Source of the DNA: CAYGYG01 sp964354155
GTDB taxonomy: Bacteria > Hydrothermota > Tepidihabitantia > SM23-42 > CAYGYG01
NCBI GenBank assembly: GCA_964354155.1
Contig: CAYGYG010000012.1
Span: 1 to 64,000, forward strand
Direction: 5' to 3'
Length of the DNA: 64,000 nt
Shown one piece after another: positions 43,013-52,006 of the stretch. The position numbers were made by a program, and so were the translations under genes. Under the pieces are notes generated by a model, which saw only the letters and a program-made list of their open reading frames with translations, had not been told where the DNA came from and did no database searches. How positions within the stretch are numbered: the first letter of the stretch is position 1; each line of letters starts with the position of its first letter.

Positions 43013-44256
43013 TCAGCCTCCAGGGTCCCGATAAAATAGCCTAACTTTGTCTTTTCGATCCGGTAATCGGCAATCGCGCCTATGTAGTTGACGCGGGCCT
43101 TGTACAGGTTTTCCTCCGCGGTCAAGAGATCAATGATTGAAGCTGCGCCCAACCGGTAACGTTCCTTGGCGATGTTGGCGGCTTCCAGGGCTAGTTCCAG
43201 GCTTTTGGCGCCCAGACGCACCCGGTTTTCTACTTCGCCGATTGCGAGGTAGGTCGTGATCAAAGCCTGCCTGGTTTCAGCCAGGGTACGCAGAAAGACA
43301 TACTTCTGGTGCTGGTATCCGGCGCGGGCCTGTCGATTCGAAAAATAGAGATCGCGGATATTGAACAATGGAAGTTCAACATTGACTCCATACGACTTGG
43401 TGTCATGGGCGTTGATGTCGTCGAAACTCTCAGGCATATCGTCCATCGCGAAACCGTACCGGAAGAACAACGAGAGACGCGGCAGGAACTTGAAGTAAGA
43501 AGTGATCATGTTGAGCCGGGCGACGTTGCGGGTCTGCTTTACGGCTTTCAATCCGATATTGATTTCGTCAAGGACCGAGATCAACGAGTCCAGCGCGGGC
43601 AGGGAATCGGTGCGATTGGTCGATGGGGACAGAGAATCGACCGGCACGATTTCATCGCGGACTTGAAGAAAGGTCTTGATTGCTTCCTGCGCCTCGAAAT
43701 ATGACTTCTGCGCCGCGCTCAGGTCGCGCTGAGCCTGGAGACTGAAGACCTCGGCTTGCAGCCGGTCCAGCTTGGATGCCGCACCCAGATTGAGCTTCTC
43801 AACCGTTAGGCGCTCGTTCTCCTCAGTTCTCTTCACCGTGAGATCGACTGACTTGAGCAGTTCCCGCGTCCGGACGAGATTGAGATAGGCGACTTCGACT
43901 TTCAGCAGCAGGTCCTGCACGTCGCGTCGATAATCAAGCCGGTTGCCGGCGTACTGGTAGTGAGCGGCCCGAATCTGAGTGAAGAGGGGCAGGTCAAAGA
44001 CCGGTTGTGATATCGTCAGGTTGCCGGCATAGGTCTTAGTGTCGAGCGCCTCGGACTGTGTCTTGGTATAGCTGGCGCTGCCCTGGGGTGTAGGCAGCAG
44101 ATACGAAAGGTTCTCGGCGAAGGTAAGCTTGGATTTGCCTAACTTCGCTCTGGCTTCCTGATAATGGTAGGAATTCTCAAGCGCCATCATCCGAGCCTGT
44201 TCCAGCGTCAGGTCAAGCGTTCCGCCAACAAGCGTCAAGATCATCAAGTAAATCAT
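43009..44256 (-). CDS. TolC-family outer membrane efflux protein
   Basis: The 415-residue protein has a short signal peptide (about 1-14) and two outer membrane efflux repeats of long helices (about 18-205 and 215-410), ending with the KARVNYIGAIADYRIEKTKLGYF signature seen at the end of TolC homologues. It forms the outer membrane channel for the MacAB-like pump encoded downstream. It is the first gene of the operon, and its ATG lies 6 nt from a perfect TATAAT, with no Shine-Dalgarno. Confidence 0.93.
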   Translation of the reverse strand: MIYLMILTLVGGTLDLTLEQARMMALENSYHYQEARAKLGKSKLTFAENLSYLLPTPQGSASYTKTQSEALDTKTYAGNLTISQPVFDLPLFTQIRAAHYQYAGNRLDYRRDVQDLLLKVEVAYLNLVRTRELLKSVDLTVKRTEENERLTVEKLNLGAASKLDRLQAEVFSLQAQRDLSAAQKSYFEAQEAIKTFLQVRDEIVPVDSLSPSTNRTDSLPALDSLISVLDEINIGLKAVKQTRNVARLNMITSYFKFLPRLSLFFRYGFAMDDMPESFDDINAHDTKSYGVNVELPLFNIRDLYFSNRQARAGYQHQKYVFLRTLAETRQALITTYLAIGEVENRVRLGAKSLELALEAANIAKERYRLGAASIIDLLTAEENLYKARVNYIGAIADYRIEKTKLGYFIGTLEAE

Positions 44257-44262
44257 ATGGTT

Positions 44263-44290
44263 ATTATATCCACTTCGGACATCTGGTCAA
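44263..44290 (-). promoter_or_regulatory. Promoter of the tolC-macAB-like operon
   Basis: On the minus strand, TTGACC (44285-44290), 16 bp, perfect TATAAT (44263-44268), then 6 nt to the start codon. Predicted leaderless. Confidence 0.8.
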
Positions 44291-44373
44291 TTGAGGAAAA
44301 GAGGTCGGCGTTATTATAAGTGTTTGACGTAAGCCAAAGCCCTTTGGTTTAGTCGAACCGGGCTAATAAACGG

Positions 44374-44401
44374 TTGATTTTTGCCTGAGGCTGCCTATAA
44401 T
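44374..44401 (+). promoter_or_regulatory. Promoter upstream of the dagK remnant and the cyclase gene
   Basis: TTGATT (44374-44379), 16 bp, perfect TATAAT (44396-44401). Just downstream is a perfect 8-bp hairpin with an 8-nt loop (CCTGCCGG 412-419 with CCGGCAGG 428-435, offsets from 44000) in the predicted leader, without a T-tract. It could stabilise the mRNA or act as a regulatory leader. Confidence 0.65.
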
Positions 44402-44447
44402 GGTGAAGAAGCCTGCCGGAGACAAGCCCGGCAGGTAAAACGCGACC

Positions 44448-44591
44448 ATGAGCCGGATTCACGTAGTCATCAATCCCCGGGCGGCTTCCGCCGCGGCGGG
44501 GCGGTTGTGGCCCAGAATCCGCCGTGAGTTAGTCCGGCGGGGATTCGAGGTCACGAGCTATCACACCAAAGCAGAGAATGGCGGACACTGA
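44448..44591 (+). pseudogene. Truncated 5' fragment of a diacylglycerol kinase-like gene
   Basis: A 47-codon frame starts with MSRIHVVINPRAASAAAGR and continues 'RIRRELVRRGFEVTSYHT', which is the N-terminus of the diacylglycerol kinase catalytic fold (N-P-x-A motif, then a helix and 'T' strand). It stops at GGH-TGA, where intact proteins continue with an HA-x-x-LA helix and the GGDGT motif. The ATG of the cyclase gene lies inside its last codons in another frame (14-nt overlap). I infer a deletion that joined the start of a dagK gene to the cyclase gene; the remnant may still be translated as an upstream peptide coupled to it. Confidence 0.6.
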
Positions 44592-47500
44592 AGAGCGCCG
44601 ACTGATAACGGTGACGTTCGCCGATGTGTCGGGCTTCACGTCGCTGTCCCAGCGCCTCGATCCGGAAGAGGTCAAGGAAGTGATGGATCTGTGCTTCGCC
44701 CACCTCAATCCGGTGGTTACGAAACACGGCGGCGTTATCCACAAGTATGAGGGTGATTCGGTTATCGCCCTTTTTGGATTGCCGATGGGCCATGAGGATG
44801 ACCCGGAGCGGGCGGTGCGGTCGGCGCTTGAGATGCTGAGCTCCTTGCCGGCGCTGAATCAGGCTCTCGCCCACAAGTTGCGCGGCCCGGAGCAGCTCAG
44901 CATCCACATCGGGATCAGCAGCGGCACGGTATTCGTCGGCGAAATCGGCTCCAAGGAGAAGCGCGAGTATACGGTCATGGGGGAGGTCGTCAACTTAGCC
45001 TCGCGTCTCAAGGACACCGCCCGCAGTGGGCAGATTCTTGTGTCGGAGTCGGTCTACCGGCTCACCCATTACATGTTGGACTACGATATGGTGGCCCCGA
45101 TTCCTCTTAAAGGCATTGAAGAGAAGGTCAAGGTGTTTCTTGTTCGGCAGGCGAAGCTGGAGCCTGAACCGAAGCGCGGCGTGAAAGGCCTGGTTTCGCC
45201 GCTGGTGGGAAGGGACACCGAGCTGCAACAATTGCAGGCGCTTGTGACGCGACTGGCCGAGGGCGAGGGTGGGGCCGTGTTCATCATTGGCGATCCCGGA
45301 CTCGGCAAGACGCGACTGTGGTTTGAGGTCAAAGACCGCATCATGACCAGCGGTCTTAGAGTGGGTTTGTACGAGGGGCGATGTTTCTCGTATGGCGAGA
45401 ACCTGACCTATCACCCGCTGCTCCAGGTGGTTCGTGCGGTTCTGGAGTTGGACGAAAAAGACCCGCCGGAAACCATCGAGAAGAAGATAGATGGGCTATG
45501 CCGCTCGCTGATACCCGATACATTCAAGGACGTCGTGCCCTATCTTGGCGTACTCATGGGGACGAAGCTGTCCCCAGCATACGACGAGAAGGTCCGATAC
45601 CTTGATGCCCGGGACTTGAAGCGACAGGTCTTTGCGGCACTGAAGAGACTGCTGCAGGCCATTGCTGCGCAGAAACCACTGGTTGTGGTGATTGAAGATT
45701 ACCACTGGGCCGACACAGAATCGTTAGAGTTCGTGGAGCACTTGTTTGACGGTCGCTGCGGTGACCCGGGGCCGATCCTTCTTGTCGCTTTGACTCGAGT
45801 CAACAAAGAGTCAAGAAGCTGGCGGGCCATGGAATCGCTGCGGCGGGAACTTGCCGATGCGTTCTGCACGATCCGACTCGAGCCGCTGACTGAAGATGCC
45901 TCGCGCACCCTGGTCAGCAACCTGCTCCATCTATCGGGCATCACCGACGCATTCCGGGACCGGATACTGTCGAGAGTCGGGGGCAATCCCTTTTTCCTGG
46001 AAGAGGTGCTGCGGGCGTTGATTACCGCCCGGATAATCGTCTTCGAATCCGGTGTCTGGAAATTGATGTTGGATATCTCGACGATAACGATTCCCGACAC
46101 GGTGCAGCTCTTGATTGCCTCGCGCCTGGACCAGCTTGATCACGCGACGCGCTCGGTCCTCCAGCAGGCCGCGGTCGTGGGCCGCGTATTCGACGTTGAA
46201 ATACTGGAGAATCTGACCGCGCTCGACAGTCTGATGCTGAGTGTCCAGCTGGCTGCGCTCGAGGAGTTCGAATTCATTCGCCGCGCGAGCGCCACCGGCC
46301 GCAGCTACCAGTTTCGTCACGCCCTGGTGCACGAGGTTGCCTACAACGGGATCCTCAAAAAGGCGCGGCGCGAAATGCACCGGTGCGTCGGCGGGATCAT
46401 CGAACGCATCTACCACGACCGGTTGGACGACCATACCGAGCTTCTGGCGTACCAGTACGGCGATAGCGACGACTCCGCCAAGGCGCTGGAGTGGTTGTAT
46501 CGGGCCGGGGTCCGGGCCAAGGAGCGATACGCGAACGAGGACGCCGTCAAATTCCTGGAGAAGGCGATATTGCTGTTGCCGGAGCGCCGGGATCGGGCCG
46601 CGGAAGTCTATGAGCTGCTCGGTGATGTGCGCAATCTTCAGGGAAACTACGGCGAGGCGAAGAGGAATTTCGAGACGATGTTTGTCTCAACTACCGACCC
46701 GATCAGCCAATCGCGATCCATGCGGAAGATTGCCGATATCTACCTTAGTCAGGTAAGCCTGGAGAACGCTTTGAAGATCGCGGGCGAAGCCGAAGCCCTG
46801 CTTGAAGGTGTCCAGGTGGAGGTGGTCGTTGAAAAGGCCGAAGTCGCCATGCTGCGCGCCGTGGTCCTCCGGCTCCAAGGTGAGATGGCGAAGGCCGATG
46901 CTGAGTGCCGGCGCGGGTTGAAAATGCTCGACGGCCTGGGCGCGGCGGGTGAGCCGATACTGCGCGTGCGGGAAAAGGGGCTTGGCAATCTGGGCGCAAT
47001 GGCGAGCATCCAGGGCCACTATGACGAAGCCTCCGGGTATTTCGAGCAGTGCCTCCGGATCGGCCGCGAACTTGCTGACAAACGGATGATCGGTAACGCG
47101 GTCGGCAACCTTGGTATCATCTTCCACCACCAGCACGATTACGAGCGGGCGATCGACAACTATGAAAAGTTCCTCAGGCTCTCCGAGGATATCGGCGATA
47201 AAAAGGGCATCGGGCGCGCCAGCAACAATCTGGGATTAACTTATCGAGTGATGGGAAAATACGATGCGGCGCTGCGGTTGTTTCAAAACTACATGTTGAT
47301 ATCGAAAGAAATCGGAGACAAGCAGGGCGTTGGGGTGGCCTGCGGTAATATGGGGCCGATCCATTTTGCTCGCGGCGAGTTTGAGCAGGCCGAGGAGCTG
47401 TTTAAAACGCACCTGAGGATTTCCGAGGAGACGGGGGAGAAGCGGAGTATCTCGGTCGCGAGTTACAACCTGGGCTTCCTGTACCGGGAACGGAAGCAGT

Positions 47501-48057
47501 ATGAGCAAGCGGCGGCGTACCTGGAGCGGGATGTTGCACTCTCCAGCGAACTCGGCGACAAGCGGGGAGCCGGTATTGCCCACCTGAGCTTGAGCGCTCT
47601 GCTGAGCGAGCAAGGCGACCACGATGCCGCCTCAAGGCATATGGAAGAGGCGGTGCGACTGCTCACCGAGACCGACAGCAAGACGGAGCTGGTCGAGGCC
47701 TTCGTGGCTCGGGCTGATCTGAATCTGAGGCGCGGCCCGGGGATCGAAATGGTCAGGGCCGACCTTGACCGGGCCAGCCGCCTTGCGCAGGATGCGAATT
47801 CGAAGTCCGGCCTGGCCCGCTGCAGCAGCGGTTACGGCAAAATGCACGCCGCAGTGAGGTCGTTCGGGGAGGCGGAGGAGTATTTCAAAAGAGCCCTTGA
47901 GCTCTGGTCCGGTCTTGGCGAAGACAAGGAGCTGGCTTTCGCGTACGAAGCGTACGCGGCGATGTTCGAGCAGAAGGGAGAGATCGAAGCGATGACCGCG
48001 ATGCGACTCAAGGCGCGTTCGATTCTCGATGCAATGAAGGAAAAGTACCGCGCCTAG
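44578..48057 (+). CDS. Soluble class III cyclase fused to AAA ATPase and TPR repeats
   Basis: The 1159-residue protein has an N-terminal class III nucleotide cyclase (about 7-190) with the two metal aspartates Asp16 (FADVSGF) and Asp60 (YEGDS), and the EYTVMGEVVNLASRL block. It then has an AAA-type ATPase (about 205-480; Walker A GDPGLGKT with Lys244, Walker B VVVIEDYHWAD near 374), and a long TPR array (about 640-1150) with repeats of the YDEASGYFEQCLRI type. This is the large cyclase/signal-transduction ATPase architecture known in many bacteria, in which TPRs sense a partner. It should be cytoplasmic. The ATG overlaps a dagK remnant and has no clear Shine-Dalgarno. Confidence 0.92.
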   Translation: MADTEERRLITVTFADVSGFTSLSQRLDPEEVKEVMDLCFAHLNPVVTKHGGVIHKYEGDSVIALFGLPMGHEDDPERAVRSALEMLSSLPALNQALAHKLRGPEQLSIHIGISSGTVFVGEIGSKEKREYTVMGEVVNLASRLKDTARSGQILVSESVYRLTHYMLDYDMVAPIPLKGIEEKVKVFLVRQAKLEPEPKRGVKGLVSPLVGRDTELQQLQALVTRLAEGEGGAVFIIGDPGLGKTRLWFEVKDRIMTSGLRVGLYEGRCFSYGENLTYHPLLQVVRAVLELDEKDPPETIEKKIDGLCRSLIPDTFKDVVPYLGVLMGTKLSPAYDEKVRYLDARDLKRQVFAALKRLLQAIAAQKPLVVVIEDYHWADTESLEFVEHLFDGRCGDPGPILLVALTRVNKESRSWRAMESLRRELADAFCTIRLEPLTEDASRTLVSNLLHLSGITDAFRDRILSRVGGNPFFLEEVLRALITARIIVFESGVWKLMLDISTITIPDTVQLLIASRLDQLDHATRSVLQQAAVVGRVFDVEILENLTALDSLMLSVQLAALEEFEFIRRASATGRSYQFRHALVHEVAYNGILKKARREMHRCVGGIIERIYHDRLDDHTELLAYQYGDSDDSAKALEWLYRAGVRAKERYANEDAVKFLEKAILLLPERRDRAAEVYELLGDVRNLQGNYGEAKRNFETMFVSTTDPISQSRSMRKIADIYLSQVSLENALKIAGEAEALLEGVQVEVVVEKAEVAMLRAVVLRLQGEMAKADAECRRGLKMLDGLGAAGEPILRVREKGLGNLGAMASIQGHYDEASGYFEQCLRIGRELADKRMIGNAVGNLGIIFHHQHDYERAIDNYEKFLRLSEDIGDKKGIGRASNNLGLTYRVMGKYDAALRLFQNYMLISKEIGDKQGVGVACGNMGPIHFARGEFEQAEELFKTHLRISEETGEKRSISVASYNLGFLYRERKQYEQAAAYLERDVALSSELGDKRGAGIAHLSLSALLSEQGDHDAASRHMEEAVRLLTETDSKTELVEAFVARADLNLRRGPGIEMVRADLDRASRLAQDANSKSGLARCSSGYGKMHAAVRSFGEAEEYFKRALELWSGLGEDKELAFAYEAYAAMFEQKGEIEAMTAMRLKARSILDAMKEKYRA

Positions 48058-48081
48058 CCTGACGTACCGTTCAATCTCCTT

Positions 48082-48110
48082 TTGACAAGAGCTCTCGGGA
48101 GCATTATAAT
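48082..48110 (+). promoter_or_regulatory. Fully consensus promoter of the EamA gene
   Basis: Perfect TTGACA (48082-48087), 17 bp, perfect TATAAT (48105-48110). The ATG follows 6 nt later, giving a leaderless mRNA. Confidence 0.88.
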
Positions 48111-48116
48111 CAGTCC

Positions 48117-48998
48117 ATGAAGGACACTCAGATGCCGGGCAAGGAATTGTCGAGCACTTTGTTGCTGGTCGCGATCACGGTTATCTGGGGACTCACCTTT
48201 GCCGTGATCAAGGACGTCCTGCGTTTCGTGTCACCGATCTATTTCATCTTCTGGCGGTTCCTCATCGCCACCGTGGTTGTCTACGCCGTCTTCGCCCGGA
48301 AGATCCATGCCGATCGCGGGCGCTCGCTGGTGCCGGGTATGATTGTGGGCCTGAGTGTCTTTGTGGGGTTTGTTACTCAGACCGTGGGCCTTAAAGAGAC
48401 GACCGCCAACAAGTCGGCGTTCATTACATCGATGTATGTGATTATGGTTCCTTTCCTTTCGCACCTGCTCGAAAGAAAACCGGTTGCGCGCCGGGCGCTC
48501 GGTGGTTCAGTGCTGGCCTGCCTGGGGCTGTACATTCTGGCCCGTCCCGATTTTGCCGGGGTGAATGTCGGGGACGTGTTGACGTTGATCTGCGCTCTGG
48601 CTTTCGGCTTCCAGATCGTGCTTACTAATATCTATTCCAAGACCTACGAAGGTTCGGCGTTGCTGTTCTATGAACTGCTGCTGACCGCGGTCCTGTGCTT
48701 TCCGGCATCACTGGTCTGGGGCGGATGGAACATTAATTTGAATCGACAAGTCGTAGTGAGTATCATCTATGTCGCCGTCCTGGCGACGGCTTTCAACATT
48801 TACATCCAGAACACGTTTCAGAAGTTCGTTACCTCGGTCAAGGCTGCGATCATCTACACGACCGAGCCGATCTTTGCCGCGGTCTTTGCCTTCCTGCTGA
48901 TCAGAGAGCTGCCGACCTGGTCGCTGCTTATTGGCGGGGGGCTCATCATCGCGGGGCTTTTTGTGTCCGCGGTGGGACGAAGAGCAAGCCCTTGTTGA
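48117..48998 (+). CDS. EamA/DMT-family metabolite transporter
   Basis: The 293-residue protein has ten predicted TM helices in two EamA repeats (about 14-140 and 155-285), beginning with ITVIWGLTFAVIKDVL and with the second-repeat end motif 'AAIIYTTEPIFAAVFAFLL'. The family exports amino acids and other metabolites, or acts as an overflow or nucleotide-sugar transporter; substrate unknown. The first ATG is chosen because it lies exactly 6 nt after the TATAAT box. A second ATG five codons on (48132) would need a leader for which there is no Shine-Dalgarno. Confidence 0.9.
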   Translation: MKDTQMPGKELSSTLLLVAITVIWGLTFAVIKDVLRFVSPIYFIFWRFLIATVVVYAVFARKIHADRGRSLVPGMIVGLSVFVGFVTQTVGLKETTANKSAFITSMYVIMVPFLSHLLERKPVARRALGGSVLACLGLYILARPDFAGVNVGDVLTLICALAFGFQIVLTNIYSKTYEGSALLFYELLLTAVLCFPASLVWGGWNINLNRQVVVSIIYVAVLATAFNIYIQNTFQKFVTSVKAAIIYTTEPIFAAVFAFLLIRELPTWSLLIGGGLIIAGLFVSAVGRRASPC

Positions 48999-49023
48999 CA
49001 AAGGATTCGATTTACTATAGACT
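48995..49023 (+). promoter_or_regulatory. Promoter of the birA-coaX-tsaE-tsaB-rimI operon
   Basis: TTGACA (48995-49000) overlaps the stop codon of the transporter gene. It is followed by TAGACT after 17 bp (49018-49023) or TATAGA after 15 bp (49016-49021). The GTG start at 49033 is about 9-11 nt on, so near-leaderless. Confidence 0.65.
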
Positions 49024-49032
49024 AAAGCTCGG

Positions 49033-49761
49033 GTGGACTCAAGCGTGAAACGACCAAACATCATCTGGTTCGACTGTGCTACTTCAACCCAGGACGTGGC
49101 GCGGCAGTTTGCCGCGGGCAAGGTGGAAGTCGTCATCGTCGCTAACCGTCAGAGCCGGGGCCGCGGCCGCTTCGGCCGGGTCTGGGAATCGGCGTCGGGC
49201 GGCCTGTGGGCATCTCTGCTCGTTTTCCCGGGCCGGGGTGCAGGCGCCTTGCACTTTGTCAACATCATTGGGGCACTGGCGGTGATCAAATTACTCGAAG
49301 CTTGTACTGTGGGCCGCGGCGGGATTGTCTGGCCGAACGACGTTATTATCAAGGGGCGGAAGATCGCGGGGATTCTGACCGAAAGGCGCGGGCCGGCCCT
49401 GATCTGCGGGATTGGCGTGAACGTCAATCAGGTGGTCTTTCCGGCCACTCTTGCCGGCGCTACTTCGCTGAGGCTTGAGACCAACATCCAGTATTCGATT
49501 CCCGAACTGCTGGAATGCCTGATCGGACACTTCTATTCGTACTATCCACGCGCGCTGGAAACCGGCGCGGGCGAGCTAATCGATGAATATCGTCAATACT
49601 TGACGATGACCAATCAGGTGGTTGCCCTTGATATCGGCTCGCGGGTGATCACGGGTTCGCTCTGCGACGTTGACGATGAAGGTCGCCTGGTTTTCCGCGA
49701 AACCAACGGCATTATCAGGCATCTTTCCTGTGGTCAGGTGCAGAGGGTACGATGGTCCTGA
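49033..49761 (+). CDS. birA: Biotin--[acetyl-CoA-carboxylase] ligase without DNA-binding domain
   Basis: The 242-residue enzyme attaches biotin to carboxylase carrier proteins. It has the biotinyl-AMP loop SRGRGRFGR, IVWPNDVIIKGRKIAGIL, and CGIGVNVNQ, plus a short C-terminal domain (about 195-242). The N-terminal helix-turn-helix of E. coli BirA is missing, so this is a monofunctional enzyme that does not act as the biotin repressor. The GTG start is set by the promoter; a second GTG four codons later (VKRPN) is possible. It overlaps coaX by 10 nt. Confidence 0.93.
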   Translation: MDSSVKRPNIIWFDCATSTQDVARQFAAGKVEVVIVANRQSRGRGRFGRVWESASGGLWASLLVFPGRGAGALHFVNIIGALAVIKLLEACTVGRGGIVWPNDVIIKGRKIAGILTERRGPALICGIGVNVNQVVFPATLAGATSLRLETNIQYSIPELLECLIGHFYSYYPRALETGAGELIDEYRQYLTMTNQVVALDIGSRVITGSLCDVDDEGRLVFRETNGIIRHLSCGQVQRVRWS

Positions 49762-50513
49762 CCCTGGACATTGGCAACAGCCGTGTCCACGCCGGCGTTT
49801 TTGCCCGCGGGCGCTTGAAGCGGTACGCGAGCATGAGGCATCCGGGACGGTTGAGCCGGCCGACCGCGGTGTCTTTTTTGAAACGACTGCGGGTGCGGCC
49901 TGATGGTGTCAGTGTGGCCTCCGTCGCGCCTCGCGTCTCGCAATCGATGATCCGCGCCATCCGGCGGCTCTGGCGGCTCGAGCCACTCGTGGTCACCGAC
50001 CATTCGGCGGTTGGGCTCAGTCTTACCGCATATGAGCGAGGCGCATTGGGGGCGGACCGCATTGCCGGGGCGGTTGGGGCATGGCGCCGCTACCGAACGG
50101 ATTTGATCGTGATCGATTTCGGCACGGCGACGACGTTCAACGTTGTTAACCGGCATGGCGATTTCGCGGGTGGCCTGATCTGCCCGGGCGTGGAGACAAG
50201 CCTGCACGGCCTCCTGGCACGAGCTTCGTTGCTGCCCAAAATCAGGTTGAGCGCACCCCGCCGTACGATCGGTCGGACGACCAAGGCCGGGATGAGGGCC
50301 GGGATCATGCTGGGCACCGCGGCCATGGTTGACGGGCTGGTCGAGGGGATCAATCGCGAAACCAGGCGGTCTCACCTCGTCGTCGCGACCGGCGGCTGGG
50401 GACGGAGGTTTGCCCGTCTGGCCCGATCCATTGACCGTTACGATGAACATCTGAACCTGCGCGGTGCGTACGAGATATACCTGATAAATGAAGAGAAGGT
50501 CACTGGTCACTAA
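49752..50513 (+). CDS. coaX: Type III pantothenate kinase
   Basis: CoaX catalyses the first step of coenzyme A synthesis, pantothenate to 4'-phosphopantothenate. The 253-residue protein has the actin-like phosphate loop LDIGNSRVHAG with Asp6, the GADRIAGAVGAW pantothenate-binding stretch, and IDFGTATTFNVV with PGVETSLHGLL. It overlaps birA (10 nt) and tsaE (26 nt). The birA-coaX pairing is common in bacteria. Confidence 0.95.
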   Translation: MVLTLDIGNSRVHAGVFARGRLKRYASMRHPGRLSRPTAVSFLKRLRVRPDGVSVASVAPRVSQSMIRAIRRLWRLEPLVVTDHSAVGLSLTAYERGALGADRIAGAVGAWRRYRTDLIVIDFGTATTFNVVNRHGDFAGGLICPGVETSLHGLLARASLLPKIRLSAPRRTIGRTTKAGMRAGIMLGTAAMVDGLVEGINRETRRSHLVVATGGWGRRFARLARSIDRYDEHLNLRGAYEIYLINEEKVTGH

Positions 50514-50913
50514 GGGCCCGGGGCGCACGATTGCCCTGGGCCGCAACCTGGGCCGCAGCCTGGTCCGAGGGGACGTTGTGCTGCTGTATGGCGCGCTGGG
50601 CAGTGGCAAGACGGTCCTGGTCAAGGGTATCTGTGAAGGACTCAAAGTCATGGGTACGGTCAAGAGCCCGAGCTTCGTTGTCGTCAACGAGTACGAGGGG
50701 GTGTTGCCGGTCTTTCACATCGATCTGTACCGGTTGAGCCGAAAAGAAGTCGGTGAACTAAGACTCGACGAGTATTTCGACGACGACGGTGTGACGTGTG
50801 TCGAGTGGGCGGACCACCTGCCGCGCATTCCGCGGGGCACCGCACTCAAGATCCGTCTGCGTCATGCCGGGTCGCGCGCCCGGCGGGTCTTTATCTATGA
50901 TTTTCGCAATTGA
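50488..50913 (+). CDS. tsaE: tRNA threonylcarbamoyladenosine biosynthesis ATPase TsaE
   Basis: The 141-residue ATPase works with TsaB and TsaD to make t6A at position 37 of ANN-decoding tRNAs. It has the P-loop GALGSGKT, SPSFVVVNEY, and the 'FHIDLYRL' and VEWAD motifs that mark the family. It starts 26 nt inside the coaX end and overlaps tsaB by 17 nt. TsaC and TsaD are not in this window. Confidence 0.95.
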   Translation: MKRRSLVTKGPGRTIALGRNLGRSLVRGDVVLLYGALGSGKTVLVKGICEGLKVMGTVKSPSFVVVNEYEGVLPVFHIDLYRLSRKEVGELRLDEYFDDDGVTCVEWADHLPRIPRGTALKIRLRHAGSRARRVFIYDFRN

Positions 50914-51592
50914 AACGTCGGCCGCGGCGGCTTCGCTGGCTTTGGTCCAGGGTGGATTGACCCTGGTCGAGCTGCGGACTTCAGGCAAGATCAAGCACTC
51001 GGAGGCGATTTTTCCTATGGCGGCGCGGCTTCTGGACAGGCATGACCCGGACCGGCGGCGGGTCAAGGGGATCGCGGTCAGCATCGGGCCGGGCATGTTT
51101 ACCGCCCTGCGGGTCGGTTTGTCGCTGGCCAAGGGTATGGCGCTGACGCTGGGCATCCCGGTTGTGGCGGTCAACACGCTTGACGCCCTGGCGGCATCGG
51201 TCAGCACTGATGCCCGTCTTCTTGCGCCGGTTATCAACGCGGGCCGGGGCGATATCTACCTCGCCGTGTACGAGCGTAGAGGGGGCACTCGGCACCGGCT
51301 CGGCCGCTACCACCTGGTCAAAGCCGAGAGCATCGTCCGCTTTACGAGAAGAGAGACCTTGGTTTTCGGGCCGGCCCTCGAGGCCGTGAGGGGGGTAGTG
51401 CTGGAGGCCGGCCGCGGCAAGATCGTCCTGGCCGAGATACATCTACCGGCACCCCCGGCATCAGTTGTCGGCCGGCTCGGTGAAGCGCGGCTGAAGGCAG
51501 GAGATATTGCCAACCTTGACACGCTCGAACCTTTTTACATCAAGGAGCCGGATGCAATTGCCCGTGGAAATAGGCAAGCTCAGCGTCGCTGA
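50897..51592 (+). CDS. tsaB: tRNA threonylcarbamoyladenosine biosynthesis protein TsaB
   Basis: The 231-residue protein of the ASKHA fold starts IFAIETSAAAASLAL and has the GIAVSIGPGMFTALRVGL motif typical of TsaB, which is the non-catalytic dimer partner of TsaD. The in-frame codons upstream (from 50798) lie inside tsaE, so the ATG at 50897, giving the standard N-terminus, is chosen. Overlaps rimI by 41 nt. Confidence 0.94.
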   Translation: MIFAIETSAAAASLALVQGGLTLVELRTSGKIKHSEAIFPMAARLLDRHDPDRRRVKGIAVSIGPGMFTALRVGLSLAKGMALTLGIPVVAVNTLDALAASVSTDARLLAPVINAGRGDIYLAVYERRGGTRHRLGRYHLVKAESIVRFTRRETLVFGPALEAVRGVVLEAGRGKIVLAEIHLPAPPASVVGRLGEARLKAGDIANLDTLEPFYIKEPDAIARGNRQAQRR

Positions 51593-51995
51593 TTTAGACC
51601 GGGTGATGGAGATAGAAGAGGTGAGTTTCCGCCATCCGTGGCCGCGGGCCTTCTTCGTAAATGACCTTGCTTCGCCGCAATCGATTTGCCTGGGCGGTTG
51701 GGTTGAGAACCAGCTGATCGCCTACGGTGTTGCCATGGTTGCCAGTGTCGAGCTACACATCACGAATATCGCGGTCCACCAAGACCGCCAGCGTCGGGGC
51801 TTGGGTACCAGGATAATCGCCGAACTGGAAGGTGAAGGCAAACGCCGCGGGTGCAGCTACGCGTACCTTGAAGTGCGGGTTTCGAATCAATCGGCGGTTG
51901 AGCTGTACCGGAAACTTGGCTACGGTTTCGCATACAGCCGGCGCGGGTATTACCTCGACGGTGAGGACGCCCACGTCATGGAAAAAATTCTGTAG
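51552..51995 (+). CDS. rimI: Ribosomal protein S18-alanine N-acetyltransferase-like GNAT enzyme
   Basis: The 147-residue GNAT acetyltransferase has the acetyl-CoA loop RQRRGLGTRII, ASVELHITNIAVH, and the RimI-type C-terminus ELYRKLGYGFAYSRRGYY. It sits directly after tsaB, as rimI does in many genomes. AAGGAG precedes the ATG at 51552, inside the tsaB coding region; longer in-frame starts upstream would extend further into tsaB and are not used. Confidence 0.92.
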   Translation: MQLPVEIGKLSVADLDRVMEIEEVSFRHPWPRAFFVNDLASPQSICLGGWVENQLIAYGVAMVASVELHITNIAVHQDRQRRGLGTRIIAELEGEGKRRGCSYAYLEVRVSNQSAVELYRKLGYGFAYSRRGYYLDGEDAHVMEKIL

Positions 51996-52006
51996 AAGGA
52001 GGTCGT

